DNA of 64,000 bases, taken from contig NZ_RSAA01000026.1 of the NCBI RefSeq assembly GCF_003931915.1, positions 124,001 through 188,000 of the forward strand, written 5' to 3'. The position numbers and the translations under genes were made by a program. Positions 17,345 to 28,762 of the stretch are shown here, in pieces. The stretch's first letter is position 1. The number at the start of each line of letters is the position of its first letter. The notes below the pieces were generated by a model that did not search any database, was not told where the DNA came from, and saw nothing but the letters and a program-made list of their open reading frames with translations. The stretch comes from Saccharopolyspora rhizosphaerae (GTDB taxonomy: Bacteria; Actinomycetota; Actinomycetes; Mycobacteriales; Pseudonocardiaceae).

Positions 17345-18043
17345 ATGACGGAGCTGTCTCCGCGCGAGCGCGCGCGGGCTGCCACCGAGCAGGACATCCG
17401 GCGGCACGCGCGGATGCTGCTCGGGGAGCACGGCAGCGACGCGGTGACGCTGCGCGCGATCGCTCGCGAGCTGGGCATCACCGCGCCCGCCCTCTACCGC
17501 TACTACTCCTCCCGCGAGGACCTGCTGCGCCAGCTCTGCGACGACATCTGCGCCGACCTCTCGGTCGAGCTCTCGGCGGCGTTCGACCCGGCCACCGAAC
17601 GCTTCCTGGACCGCACCTTCGCGGTGTGCCGCCGGTTCCGCTCCTGGGCGCTGGCGCACCCGAAGGAGTTCGCGCTCGTCTTCGCCACCCCGAAGGACCG
17701 CTCCCGGCAGCCCGACCGCTTCGCGGGCGTCTTCCTGAGCATCGTCGCCCCGATGATCTCGGAGAACCCCAACGCGGGCGAGGAGGTGAAGGCGCCGGTC
17801 GACCTGCCGGACCTGTCGGTGCAGCAGAAGTCGCTGGCCGAAGCCTTCTCCGACGAGGGCATCGACATGCCGCCGGGAGCCCTCGACGCCGAGGCGGTCT
17901 ACTTCCTGATGCGCTGGTGGGTCCGCCTCTACGGGCACATCGCTCTGGAGGTGTTCGGCCGCTTCCCCTTCGAGCTGTTCCACGCGGACCAGCTCTTCGA
18001 CGCCGCACTGCAGGAGCTCGCGGCGGAGAGCGGCCTCACCTGA
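17345..18043 (+). CDS. TetR/AcrR family transcriptional regulator
   Basis: 232 aa. The N-terminal helix-turn-helix is typical (IRRHARMLLGEHGSDAVTLRAIARELGITAPALYRYYSSREDLLRQL); the C-terminal ligand domain resembles the WHG subgroup, with RRFRSWALAHPKEFALVFATP and a later LMRWWVRLYGHIALEVFG. A purine-rich GAGGCGAGGG precedes the ATG. It ends 6 nt from the stop of a convergent small membrane protein gene. A palindrome at 17285-17301 probably serves autorepression. The effector and targets are unknown; the divergent glutaredoxin gene is one candidate. Confidence 0.9.
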   Translation: MTELSPRERARAATEQDIRRHARMLLGEHGSDAVTLRAIARELGITAPALYRYYSSREDLLRQLCDDICADLSVELSAAFDPATERFLDRTFAVCRRFRSWALAHPKEFALVFATPKDRSRQPDRFAGVFLSIVAPMISENPNAGEEVKAPVDLPDLSVQQKSLAEAFSDEGIDMPPGALDAEAVYFLMRWWVRLYGHIALEVFGRFPFELFHADQLFDAALQELAAESGLT

Positions 18044-18049
18044 GCTGAC

Positions 18050-18430
18050 TCAGTGTGGTCGCAGGGCGCCGGGGGCCAGGAAGACCGGCACGCGCGGGTG
18101 AACGACGTCGATCACGTGCTCCACGGCCTTGCGGTGCACCCCGACGTAGGGTGGCGGCTCCAGCTTCGCGCGCTCCCGAGCCGTGCCGGGGCGCCGCTCC
18201 GCCCGCATCGCTTCGAGGAGGAATGCTGCGATCTCAGAGGGTTGTGCAGGAGGCTTGGCGAGCGACTCGCGCAGCGCCCACACGGTCAGCGTCCCCGGAC
18301 CGGAGCCGGCGTGCTGACCGTGGCCACCGCGCAGCGGGAAGGTCAGCAAGAACACCACCGTCACCAGGAGTGATCCCGCCGCGATGAGCAACCCGGGTGA
18401 GACCTCCGGAAGCGTGAATGCGTGAAACAT
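18050..18430 (-). CDS. Small membrane protein of unknown function
   Basis: 126 aa: one N-terminal transmembrane helix (SPGLLIAAGSLLVTVVFLLT), then a cytoplasmic Gly/His-rich linker and a basic C-terminal half (LEAMRAERRPGTARERAKLEP...). Weak AAAGG 11 nt before the ATG at 18430. No family recognised. Convergent with the TetR gene. Confidence 0.6.
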   Translation of the reverse strand: MFHAFTLPEVSPGLLIAAGSLLVTVVFLLTFPLRGGHGQHAGSGPGTLTVWALRESLAKPPAQPSEIAAFLLEAMRAERRPGTARERAKLEPPPYVGVHRKAVEHVIDVVHPRVPVFLAPGALRPH

Positions 18431-19039
18431 GTTGCCGTGCCTTTCTTTTCGGCTGTCCGATGTGGAGACACTAGCGGCACGGCGGAGCGGTTCGACAGCG
18501 GCTTCCCCTCGGGCGTGGCAGATCCGCGTGGGCGAGGCGGCCAGCGGGGCCCGCGGTCACCAGCTCGGTGGCGCCGCCTGCGACATCGGGAGCCGCAGCA
18601 CCACGGCACGGCGTTCACCCGGGGGCAGCTGCACCGCAGGGACGGGTGATCAAAATTTCGCGATTGTATCCGGTGTTCGGGATGATTGCGCGAAGTTCAT
18701 CAGGTTCGGGGATTCGGGCTCAGGTTCGAGATCGCGGCGGGGAATTCGGTTGCGCTGATTCGCGGATTTCCGTCGTTCGGCGCAGTCCCGGGCAGCACCG
18801 GCCGGGTTGTCACCGAGCGCATCTGAATGCTGATCAGAATGCGCTCGCAGATCACGCGGGTGTCGCAATGGCTGACTACCTAGCTGACGTATTCGCTGGT
18901 CATGCCGCCTTGATCCGTCACGATCAGTGGTGGTTCACCCCGTGAATCACCTTCGATCGTCGCACCGGTGACGTGGTAGCTTCAGCGATCCCAGCGCTTT
19001 CGAATTCCTTCACGCACGCTAACGACGGAGCACTCCCAA
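18431..19039. other. Divergent intergenic region before the conservon
   Basis: 609 bp, more AT-rich than its surroundings between 18650 and 19000. It should contain the cvnA promoter; TAGCTT near 18977 and TAACGA near 19019 are possible -10 elements. The open frames across it have poor third-position GC and no start signals, so no gene is called. Confidence 0.5.
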
Positions 19040-20224
19040 GTGGACGTGGCATTGTGGGTCGCCCTCGCGGCAATCGTAGTGATTCTGCTGGCCTTCCTGG
19101 TATCCCTGCAGCGCCTCAAGTTCCAGATCCGGCTGCGCGATGAGGAAGCGCACCACTTGGTCACCCGGCGACTTCCGGCGCTGATGGACGCCGAGCGCGG
19201 CCTGCCCATCGACGTGCCCGGGCCGCTGCGGCCCAACCTCGCCGACACCGCCTTCCAGCACGAGCTGCAGACCGCCATCGGGCAGTTCGCGGGCTTCGCC
19301 GACGAGACACGGCAGCGGGCGGACCGCGCCGCCAAGGCCACGCTGATCTCCACGATGCGCGGCGTGCAGAGCCTCGCCAACGAGCAGCAGCTCGCGATCA
19401 GCGAGATGCAGCACGAGCACGACGACCCCGCCGTGCTCGCCGGCTTGATGAAGATCGACCACGCCAACTCGCAGCTCGTCAGGCGCGCGCAGGCCACCGC
19501 CGTGCTGTGCGGGACCTGGCCCGGCCAGCAGCGCTCGGCCGCTCCGGTGCTCGACGTGGTGCGCGGGGCGACCTCCCGCATCCGCGACTACCTGCGCATC
19601 GAGACGCACTCCGAGAGCGAGCTGGCCGTGACCAGCCGGGCCGTCGAACCCGTCGTGCTCGCGCTGGCGGAACTGCTCGACAACGCGGCTCGCTACTCGC
19701 AGCCCGCCACGCAGGTGCAGGTGCACTTCCAGCCCGCGCACAACGGGTTGTCCATCGTCGTCGACGACGCCGGGGTCGGCATGGCCCCGGAAGCGCGGGA
19801 ACGCGCGAAAGCCCTGCTCACCGGCCGGGAAGTCGTCGACATCAACAAGTTGGGGGACCCGCCGCAGATCGGGTTCGCGCTCGCCGGGGTGCTCGCCGCC
19901 CGGTACGGGTTCAAGGTCTTCGTGGAAGCCGCCTCGCCCTACGGGGGCATGCGTGCGGTGCTGTTCCTGCCCAACGAACTGCTCACCAAGACCGGAACAC
20001 CCGCACCCGCACCGGCGATGAACGAACCGGTCGCGGAGCAGCAGACCAGCGGCGGGCTGCCGAAGCGGCAGCGCCGCAGCACCACCGTGCCCGCGCAGGC
20101 AGCCGAGCACGGCAACTGGGGAAGGGGCAAGCCATCGGTGATGGGGGCGTGGCAGCGCGGCAGCCTCACCGGTCGCGGGTCCGAGGAGAAACCGGACGAC
20201 GAAGAGGGAAACACCGCGCCATGA
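19040..20224 (+). CDS. cvnA: Conservon sensor: histidine-kinase-like ATPase (CvnA)
   Basis: 394 aa. One N-terminal transmembrane helix (ALWVALAAIVVILLAFLVSL), a helical middle region, and a HATPase domain with the N-box ELLDNAARYS, G-box DDAGVGM and a lid followed by GFALAGVLAARYGFKV. The region where a phospho-His would sit reads STMRGVQSLANEQQLAISEMQHEHDD and has no normal H-box, as in other conservon sensors. A basic, Pro-rich tail follows. GTG 19040 has GGAG 9 nt upstream. First gene of a tightly overlapping set cvnA-cvnB-cvnC-P450. Conservons act like a membrane G-protein complex in Streptomyces. Confidence 0.9.
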   Translation: MDVALWVALAAIVVILLAFLVSLQRLKFQIRLRDEEAHHLVTRRLPALMDAERGLPIDVPGPLRPNLADTAFQHELQTAIGQFAGFADETRQRADRAAKATLISTMRGVQSLANEQQLAISEMQHEHDDPAVLAGLMKIDHANSQLVRRAQATAVLCGTWPGQQRSAAPVLDVVRGATSRIRDYLRIETHSESELAVTSRAVEPVVLALAELLDNAARYSQPATQVQVHFQPAHNGLSIVVDDAGVGMAPEARERAKALLTGREVVDINKLGDPPQIGFALAGVLAARYGFKVFVEAASPYGGMRAVLFLPNELLTKTGTPAPAPAMNEPVAEQQTSGGLPKRQRRSTTVPAQAAEHGNWGRGKPSVMGAWQRGSLTGRGSEEKPDDEEGNTAP

Positions 20225-20628
20225 ACAGCGACCAACGGCACGACCTGGGGTGGATGCTCGACGAGGCCCTGCGGGTCCCGGAGGCCAAGCACGCGATCCT
20301 GCTGTCCTCCGACGGCCTGCTGATCGCCCACTCGGCGGACATCACCCGCGACGAGGCCGAGCGGCACGCCGCGGCCATGTCCGGCCTGCAGTCACTGGCC
20401 CGCGCCAACGCGGCGTTCTGCGGATCGACCGAGAAGGCGTGGCAGCAGACCATCACCGAGTACGACCACGGCTACATCTTCCTCGTCGCCGCGGGTCCGC
20501 GCGCCTACGTCGCCGCCTCGGCGGGCGCCGGGGTCGACGTGGAGACGATGACCCACCGCCTGGTGGTACTCGTCCAGCGGCTCGGCACCGAGCTCAGCGC
20601 CGACCTGCGCGTCGGTGAGCTCGCGTGA
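20221..20628 (+). CDS. cvnB: Roadblock/LC7 domain protein (CvnB)
   Basis: 135-aa roadblock/LC7 protein, the second conservon component, which in other conservons binds the GTPase and the sensor. The fold is complete: LGWMLDEALRVPEAKHAILLSSDGLLIAHSADITRD, then the helix AERHAAAMSGLQSLARANAAF and the strand-rich C-terminus. Starts with an ATGA overlap on cvnA and ends with a GTGA overlap on cvnC, so all three are translationally coupled. Confidence 0.93.
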   Translation: MNSDQRHDLGWMLDEALRVPEAKHAILLSSDGLLIAHSADITRDEAERHAAAMSGLQSLARANAAFCGSTEKAWQQTITEYDHGYIFLVAAGPRAYVAASAGAGVDVETMTHRLVVLVQRLGTELSADLRVGELA

Positions 20629-20975
20629 AGCGCGCGCAGCGCTCGCTGGTCCGCCCGCACGTCGTCACGCGCGGCCGGGCTCGCCCGTCGCGCAACACCT
20701 TCGAGATGGACACCCAGATCTACACGATCCGCGTCGCCTCGCCCGGCGCGGTCGGACCCGAGATGCGCCGGGTGCTGGAGATGTGCCGGGACGGGGCCAA
20801 GTCCGTCGCCGAGATCGCCGGGCACCTCGCACTGCCGATCAGCGTGACGAAGGTGCTGCTCGGCGATCTCCTGGACAGCGGGCACATCGTCACCCGCACC
20901 GCCCAGCGCGACCTCGAACCACCGCGGCTGGAACTGCTGCAGGGCGTCCTGGACGGGCTCCGCGCCAGCTTGTAG
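20625..20975 (+). CDS. cvnC: DUF742 protein (CvnC)
   Basis: 116 aa, DUF742 family, a winged-helix-like partner of conservons. Core: VRPHVVTRGRARPSRNTFEMDTQIYT at the start, then EMRRVLEMCRDGAKSVAEIAGHLALPISVTKVLLGDLLDSGHIVTR. Overlaps cvnB by 4 nt (GTGA). Next expected would be the GTPase gene cvnD, but a P450 follows directly after 15 nt. Confidence 0.9.
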   Translation: MKRAQRSLVRPHVVTRGRARPSRNTFEMDTQIYTIRVASPGAVGPEMRRVLEMCRDGAKSVAEIAGHLALPISVTKVLLGDLLDSGHIVTRTAQRDLEPPRLELLQGVLDGLRASL

Positions 20976-20990
20976 AGAGCAGGAGACCTC

Positions 20991-22271
20991 GTGACCGACG
21001 ATCGAACTCGGCTGCACGGCCCCGACTTCGCCGCCGACCCGCAGACCGCCTACCGGCGGATGCGCGCGGCGGGTCCCACGGCTCCGGTGGAGATCGCGCC
21101 GGACGTGCCCGCGACCCTGGTGCTCGGCTACGCCGAAGCGCTGCAGGTGCTGCGCGATCCGGCCAACTTCCCGAAGGACCCGAGGACGTGGGAGCGCACC
21201 GTCCCGCAGGACTGCACGGTGCTGCCGCTCATGGGCCACCAGCCGAACTGCAACGGCACCGACGGGGCCGCGCACACCCGGCTGCGCGGTGCGATGACCG
21301 ACGCCCTCGCGCGGGTGGACACCCGGGAACTGCGCACCAACCTCGAGGAGACCGCCGACGCGCTGATCGACCGGTTCGCCGCGGACGGCAAGGCCGACCT
21401 CGTCGAGCAGTACGCCCAGGTCCTGCCTCTGCTGATGGTCACCCGCATCTGCGGGTCGCCGCCGGTGACCACCGAGAAGATCGTCTCCGGTGCGCTGGCG
21501 CTGTTCACCGGGACCGACGACGGGCGCAGCCTCCGCACCACCGTCGTCGAACTCGTCGCTGCCAAGCGCGCCAAACCCGGTCCCGACGTGGTGTCCTGGT
21601 TGCTCGCGCACCAAGCCGGGCTCACCGACGACGAAGCCGTGCACCAGGTGGCGCTCCTGTGCGCGGCGGGCAGCGAACCGCTGCAGAACCTCATCGCGAA
21701 CACGCTGCGGTTGCTGCTGGTCGACGAGCGCTTCGCCGGTGACCTCTCCGGCGGCAGCCTCCCGGTGGCCGACGCGCTCGACGAAGTGCTGTGGACGGAC
21801 CCGCCGATCGCCAACCACGGCACCGTCTTCCCGCCGCGCGAGGCGCAGGTCGGCGGCACCCCGGTGCCGGCCGACCAACCGCTGCTGATCAGCTTCGCCG
21901 GTGCGAACACCGACCCGGCGGTGGCCGCGGAAGGCCGCGTGGGCAACCGAGCGCACATCGCCTTCGGCGCAGGCCGGCACGCGTGCCCGACACCCGCGCA
22001 GCGCATCGCGCGGATGACGGGCACCGCGGCGGTCGAACGAGTCCTGGACCGGTTGCCGGACCTGGAACCCGCGGTGCCCGCCGACGCGCTGGAGTGGAAG
22101 TCCAGCCCGTTCCACCGCGCCTTGGCGTCGTTGCCCGTGACGTTCCCGCCACCTCCCCAGCAGATCCGCCCCTGGCTCGGACCACCCCCGCCGGTCATCC
22201 GGCGTGACCCCGGTCCCCACAAGCCGACCGGTGCGTGGAGTTCGTTCGTCAGGTGGCTGCGCGGCGGTTGA
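20991..22271 (+). CDS. Conservon cytochrome P450, CYP157-like, lacking ExxR
   Basis: 426-aa P450 with the haem-binding signature FGAGRHACP (Cys332). Two otherwise near-universal features are altered: the K-helix ExxR reads E265-V-L-W268, and the I-helix oxygen-activation site lacks the acid-Thr pair (CAAGSEPLQN, 224-233). Loss of ExxR with Trp in place of Arg is known for the CYP157 family, which lives in conservons. It may bind haem without ordinary monooxygenase activity, acting as a sensor or redox partner of the Cvn complex. AGGAG lies 7 nt before the GTG at 20991. Confidence 0.88.
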   Translation: MTDDRTRLHGPDFAADPQTAYRRMRAAGPTAPVEIAPDVPATLVLGYAEALQVLRDPANFPKDPRTWERTVPQDCTVLPLMGHQPNCNGTDGAAHTRLRGAMTDALARVDTRELRTNLEETADALIDRFAADGKADLVEQYAQVLPLLMVTRICGSPPVTTEKIVSGALALFTGTDDGRSLRTTVVELVAAKRAKPGPDVVSWLLAHQAGLTDDEAVHQVALLCAAGSEPLQNLIANTLRLLLVDERFAGDLSGGSLPVADALDEVLWTDPPIANHGTVFPPREAQVGGTPVPADQPLLISFAGANTDPAVAAEGRVGNRAHIAFGAGRHACPTPAQRIARMTGTAAVERVLDRLPDLEPAVPADALEWKSSPFHRALASLPVTFPPPPQQIRPWLGPPPPVIRRDPGPHKPTGAWSSFVRWLRGG

Positions 22272-23219
22272 TCACAGCCCGCTGAGCGGGGCCTTGTGCA
22301 TGTCCTGGATGACGTTGCGCGCGTCCGGGTACTGGTAGGAGCCGGATTCGTAGAGCACGTAGGCGGTTCCGCCGACGTCGTCGATCCCCTCGGACATGCT
22401 CGGCGAGCGGAAGCAGCGCGTCGACGGGATGTCGATGTCGGTCGCGCCCTTGTCGATCACGTAGAGGTTGCTGCGCACGTCGCGGGAGAGCGAGGTGCTG
22501 TAGACGAACTTGTCGCCGGTGACCATCAAGCCCTGCGTGCCCTTGGGGATCTCGTAGGACTTCCCGGTGGTGAGGTCACCGTTGGCGGCGACGCTGTAGG
22601 CGTACATCTTCTCGCGGCCGTCCCGGCTGTACTTGCCCGCGTAGAGCGTGTTCCCGTCGCCGGCCAGGAACGACGCGCCGTAGACCTCGCGGGCCGTGCC
22701 GGTCTGCTTGAGGTACGGGCTGCCCTCGGCCTTGAGGGCGTCGGCGAGCTTCGAGAGCTCGTACTTGCGGATCGAGTAGTTGCCGTCGGCGGTGTTGCGG
22801 CCGGTCACGAACGCCCACCCGCGGGAGATCCCGATGCCGCTGGCGTGGGTCTCGGCGATCTCGACGTCACCGACGGTCTTGCCGGACTTCGGGTCGACGC
22901 CGTAGATCTTGGCGTTGTTGCCGTCCTTGCCGTACGCGGTGACCAGGAGCAGGTCGTTGCCCGAACCGTCCCAGTCGTTCCACCCGGCGAGACCCTGCGG
23001 TGTGTGCTCAGGCAGTCCCGGGATCCCCGGCCCGGCGCTGAACTTCTCGTCGTAGGTGTAACCCGCCGACAACCCGTCGTAGAAGGACGCTTCCTGACCG
23101 CTGGAGTCGTCGTCGCAGCTGAGCGCCGCCCTCTCCGCGGCACCGCCGACCGCGGGCACCCCCACCAACAGCGCACCGCACGCAGCGGCCACCACGCTCT
23201 TCCGAACCAGCGCTCGCAT
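22272..23219 (-). CDS. Secreted beta-propeller-like protein
   Basis: 315 aa with a Sec signal peptide (MRALVRKSVVAAACGALLVG, cleavage near AVGGAAE). The mature part has repeated Gly/Asp/Tyr-rich strands such as GNDLLLVTAYGKDGNNAKIYGVDPKSGKTVGDVEI, GNTLYAGKYSRDGREKMYAYSV and SNLYVIDKG, consistent with a 5- to 7-bladed propeller. ATG 23219 is preferred over a longer form because GGGAG lies 7 nt upstream and the signal peptide starts there. Its stop abuts that of the P450 (convergent, no gap). Function unknown. Confidence 0.78.
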   Translation of the reverse strand: MRALVRKSVVAAACGALLVGVPAVGGAAERAALSCDDDSSGQEASFYDGLSAGYTYDEKFSAGPGIPGLPEHTPQGLAGWNDWDGSGNDLLLVTAYGKDGNNAKIYGVDPKSGKTVGDVEIAETHASGIGISRGWAFVTGRNTADGNYSIRKYELSKLADALKAEGSPYLKQTGTAREVYGASFLAGDGNTLYAGKYSRDGREKMYAYSVAANGDLTTGKSYEIPKGTQGLMVTGDKFVYSTSLSRDVRSNLYVIDKGATDIDIPSTRCFRSPSMSEGIDDVGGTAYVLYESGSYQYPDARNVIQDMHKAPLSGL

Positions 23220-23324
23220 CGCTCTCTCCCTCAGTGGTGTCAACACGTACTCCACTGAGACGCACGAGCGCCGGATCGGTTCCACACCTCCAGCTCGAAC
23301 CCCGCTGCCAGGGCGTTGCCCGCG

Positions 23325-25268
23325 CTACGGAAGGGGATTGGACTTGTCGTGGGCGATCTGGGCTTCCTGACGGGCTTCCTCGGCTCCGGTGGCGATGGGG
23401 GCCGTGAGCCACTGGCGCGGGATGCCGAAGGCTTCGACCAGATCGACCGCGTGCGGCCGGATCTCGCCGCAGAGCGTGTTGACCGCCCGCGTGATGGCCT
23501 TGGCCCGGCGGGGGCTGATCCGCTCGTGCTCCAGGAACCAGGCCTTGTCCTCCTCGATGGTGGACAGCGCGTAGAGGTCGCAGAGCTTGTCCAGCAGCTC
23601 GGCGTTGCGTGGGTCCTGGCACCGGTCGACGGCGGCGACGAAGGCCTCGAGCACGATCCGGTCGATGTGCACGCGCGCCGCGCGCAGCACGTGGTCCTGG
23701 GCGCTGTTGAACACCTCGAAGGCGTTGTCCTTGCCGGCCTTGCGCAACCGGCGCCCGAGACCGTCGAGGACGTGCTCCTCGCGGTCTTCGAAGGCCTTCA
23801 GCTGCCAGCCGCGGTCGAGGATGTCGTCCTTGTTGGACGCGTCGATGATGCGCTGCACGATCGAGTGCGCCGCCGAGCGCTCGATGACCGCGCCCACGAA
23901 CTGGTCCGCGACGAACTTCGCCAGGCCGAGCGTGCCGAGGTCGTCGAACTGGTCCTTGTAGTTGGTCAGCAGCCCCTTGGCCACCAGCTGCAGCAGGACC
24001 GTGTTGTCGCCTTCGAACGTGGTGAACACGTCGGTGTCGGCCTTGAGCCCGGCCAGCTGGTTCTCGCTGATGTAGCCGGCACCGCCGCAGGCCTCGCGGC
24101 AGGCCTGGATGGTGTGCGTGGCGTGCCAGGTGGTGACCGCCTTCAGCCCGGCGGCGTGGGACTCCAGCTCGCGCTGGGTCCGTTCGTCACCGCTGCGCTG
24201 CACCTCGTCGAGGGCCTGCACCAGCTCCTCCTGCGCGAAGTGCAGGGCGAACGACTTCGCCAGCGGCGGCAGCAGCTTCCGCTGGTGCGCCAAGTAGTCG
24301 AGGACCACGACCTCCTCGTCAGCGCCCGGCTTGTCGAACTGCCTGCGCGCGTCGGCGTAGCGCAGCGCGATCTCCAGCGCCAGCTTGGTGGCCGCACCAG
24401 CGGTGCCCGCCACCGAGATCCGGCCGCGGATCAGCGTGCCGAGCATGGTGAAGAAGCGCTTGCCCTCGCTGTCGATCGGACTGCTGTAGGTGCCGTCCTC
24501 GGCGACGTCGCCGTAGCGGTTGAGCAGGTTCTCGCGCGGGACGCGGACCTGGTCGAAGTGGAGGCGGCCGTTGTCGACGCCGTTGAGACCCGCCTTGCGA
24601 CCGCAGTCCTCGATCCGCACGCCGGCGCAGGCGTTCCCGGCCTCGTCCCGGATCGGGACCAGCAGCGCGTGCACGCCGTGGCTCTGACCGCCGACGATCA
24701 GCTGCGCGAACACCGCGGCCATCCGGCCGTCGCGGGCGGCGTTGCCGATGTACTCCTTGCGCGCCGCCTCGTGCGGGGTGTGCACGACGAACTCCCGCGT
24801 CGCGGGGTCGTAGGTGGCGGTCGTGCGCAACCGCTGCACGTCGGAGCCGTGACCGGTCTCGGTCATCGCGAAGCACCCGGGCAGCTCGGCGCTCATGATG
24901 TCGCGCAGGTAGCGCTCGTGGTGCCGTTCGGTGCCCAGCGCGACGACCGCCCCGCCGAACAGGCCCCACTGCACACCCGCCTTGACCATCAGCGAGAGGT
25001 TCCCGCACAGCAGCTCCAGGGAGACGACGGAACCGCCCTGGTCCCCACCTCCGCCTTGGGCGACGGGGAAGCCGAGCTCGGGGACGCCGGACTTGGCCAG
25101 CAGGCGCAGCTGCTCGAAGGTCCGGGCGCGGTGGCTCTCGGTGTCGAGGTCGTCGGCGTTGGCGAGGTCGTTGTCGCGGAGCGACGCGCGGACCCTCTCG
25201 CGCACCGAGGCCCAGCGCCCGTCGAGCAAGGTGCGGAGCTCAGCTGCGTCGAATGCGGGATGGGTCAT
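23325..25268 (-). CDS. Acyl-CoA dehydrogenase/oxidase (ACOX-like, FadE)
   Basis: 647-aa flavoprotein of the acyl-CoA oxidase-like branch: the usual dehydrogenase core plus an extra C-terminal helical domain (about 450-640), larger than the ~380-400 aa of ordinary FadE. Landmarks: GCFAMTETGHGSDVQRL (FAD/substrate), YIGNAARDG, RGRISVAGTAGAATKLALEIALRYADARRQF, and CREACGGAGYISENQ before TFEGDN, matching the region of the catalytic Glu. It would oxidise acyl-CoA to 2-enoyl-CoA in beta-oxidation. ATG 25268 has TGGAGG 5 nt upstream. An operator-like dyad at 25309-25324 suggests a TetR-type fatty-acid regulator. Confidence 0.9.
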   Translation of the reverse strand: MTHPAFDAAELRTLLDGRWASVRERVRASLRDNDLANADDLDTESHRARTFEQLRLLAKSGVPELGFPVAQGGGGDQGGSVVSLELLCGNLSLMVKAGVQWGLFGGAVVALGTERHHERYLRDIMSAELPGCFAMTETGHGSDVQRLRTTATYDPATREFVVHTPHEAARKEYIGNAARDGRMAAVFAQLIVGGQSHGVHALLVPIRDEAGNACAGVRIEDCGRKAGLNGVDNGRLHFDQVRVPRENLLNRYGDVAEDGTYSSPIDSEGKRFFTMLGTLIRGRISVAGTAGAATKLALEIALRYADARRQFDKPGADEEVVVLDYLAHQRKLLPPLAKSFALHFAQEELVQALDEVQRSGDERTQRELESHAAGLKAVTTWHATHTIQACREACGGAGYISENQLAGLKADTDVFTTFEGDNTVLLQLVAKGLLTNYKDQFDDLGTLGLAKFVADQFVGAVIERSAAHSIVQRIIDASNKDDILDRGWQLKAFEDREEHVLDGLGRRLRKAGKDNAFEVFNSAQDHVLRAARVHIDRIVLEAFVAAVDRCQDPRNAELLDKLCDLYALSTIEEDKAWFLEHERISPRRAKAITRAVNTLCGEIRPHAVDLVEAFGIPRQWLTAPIATGAEEARQEAQIAHDKSNPLP

Positions 25269-25308
25269 CGCGGCCTCCACTGTTCGCGGTCCGATGGCGC
25301 CCACGGTA

Positions 25309-25324
25309 GTTACCGACGAGTAAC
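25309..25324. promoter_or_regulatory. Candidate operator of the acyl-CoA dehydrogenase gene
   Basis: GTTAC-CGACGA-GTAAC, a 16-bp dyad 41 nt upstream of the start. Dyads of this shape are used by TetR-family fatty-acid regulators in actinobacteria. The regulator is not in the window. Confidence 0.5.
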
Positions 25325-25624
25325 CCTGCCATGCGACCTGGCTCACCGCACGACGTGGTGCGGCAACCGCCCCGGAACGCCGGGACACGACCGGCGCCCC
25401 ACCGGGAGGTCGCACCGCAGCGGGCTCGTCAGCCACCGCTCGGCTCGACACCCGGACTACCCCGGTGATCGGGTCGTTGAACACCGCGGTGATCAACGCG
25501 CCGGAACACCGCGGCGGTCCGACACTCCCGCGCGTGTCCGGGCTGGGCTTCCGCGGTGGTCAGAGGTGGTCAGAACGGGGTGAGTCCGGGTTGCTGGGAG
25601 GGTGGCGTTCTGCACCTGGAAGAG

Positions 25625-25662
25625 CGGAAGCCGCGGTTCTCCCGGGAGAACCGCGGCTTCCG
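25625..25662 (-). terminator. Terminator of leuS (38-bp perfect palindrome)
   Basis: Arms of 19 bp beginning CGGAAGCCGCGGTTCTCCC with no unpaired loop base, 19 nt beyond the leuS stop. There is no T-run. The length and perfection exceed every other hairpin in the window. Confidence 0.8.
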
Positions 25663-25681
25663 AGCGATCGGTGCGGGTGCG

Positions 25682-28588
<2,907 letters not shown>

Positions 28589-28661
28589 GTCGTTGCGTCC
28601 TTCCCTGCTCCGCCGGAACGCGCGCGTTCGTGCGCTCTAGTGTGCCGCCCCCGAAAAACGG

Positions 28662-28693
28662 AAAACCCCCCAGCCCTGCTCGGGCATGAGGGG
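28662..28693 (-). terminator. Attenuator terminator in leuS leader
   Basis: On the minus strand CCCC-TCAT-GCCC-(GAGCA)-GGGC-TG-GGGG forms an interrupted hairpin followed by GGTTTTCCGTTTTT. It lies between the leader peptide stop (28721) and leuS (28588). An upstream stem (GCCGCG / CGCGGC with inner CCGA / UCGG, 28694-28734) overlaps the end of the leader ORF and could compete with it. Confidence 0.65.
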
Positions 28694-28720
28694 TCGCCGC
28701 GCCGAACCGGTCTCATCGGC

Positions 28721-28756
28721 TCAACGCGGCCTCGCAAGAAGCAGCTGCGCGCTCAT
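28721..28756 (-). CDS. Leucine leader peptide of leuS
   Basis: 11 codons, MSAQLLLARPR, with three consecutive Leu codons (CTG CTT CTT). CTT is rare in this GC-rich genome, which would sharpen stalling when leucyl-tRNA is short. The ATG lies 6 nt after the -10 hexamer TACTCT, so the transcript would be leaderless and translation would begin at its 5' end. The GGAGGC between them is too close to serve as a normal ribosome site. Downstream lie an alternative stem, a terminator hairpin and leuS, the arrangement of ribosome-mediated attenuation. Confidence 0.7.
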   Translation of the reverse strand: MSAQLLLARPR

Positions 28757-28762
28757 GCCTCC

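Larger units (their letters stand above)
25269..25681. other. Intergenic region between acyl-CoA dehydrogenase gene and leuS
   Basis: 413 bp. It contains the dyad at 25309, two GGTGATC motifs near 25462-25495 resembling those in the 8.8-9.5 kb array, and the leuS terminator at 25625. No gene is apparent. Confidence 0.55.

Noticed and set aside
20976..22271. A hidden cvnD GTPase gene
   Set aside because: Only 15 nt separate cvnC from the P450 gene, and no G1 (GxxxxGK[ST]) or NKxD motif appears in any frame of the region.
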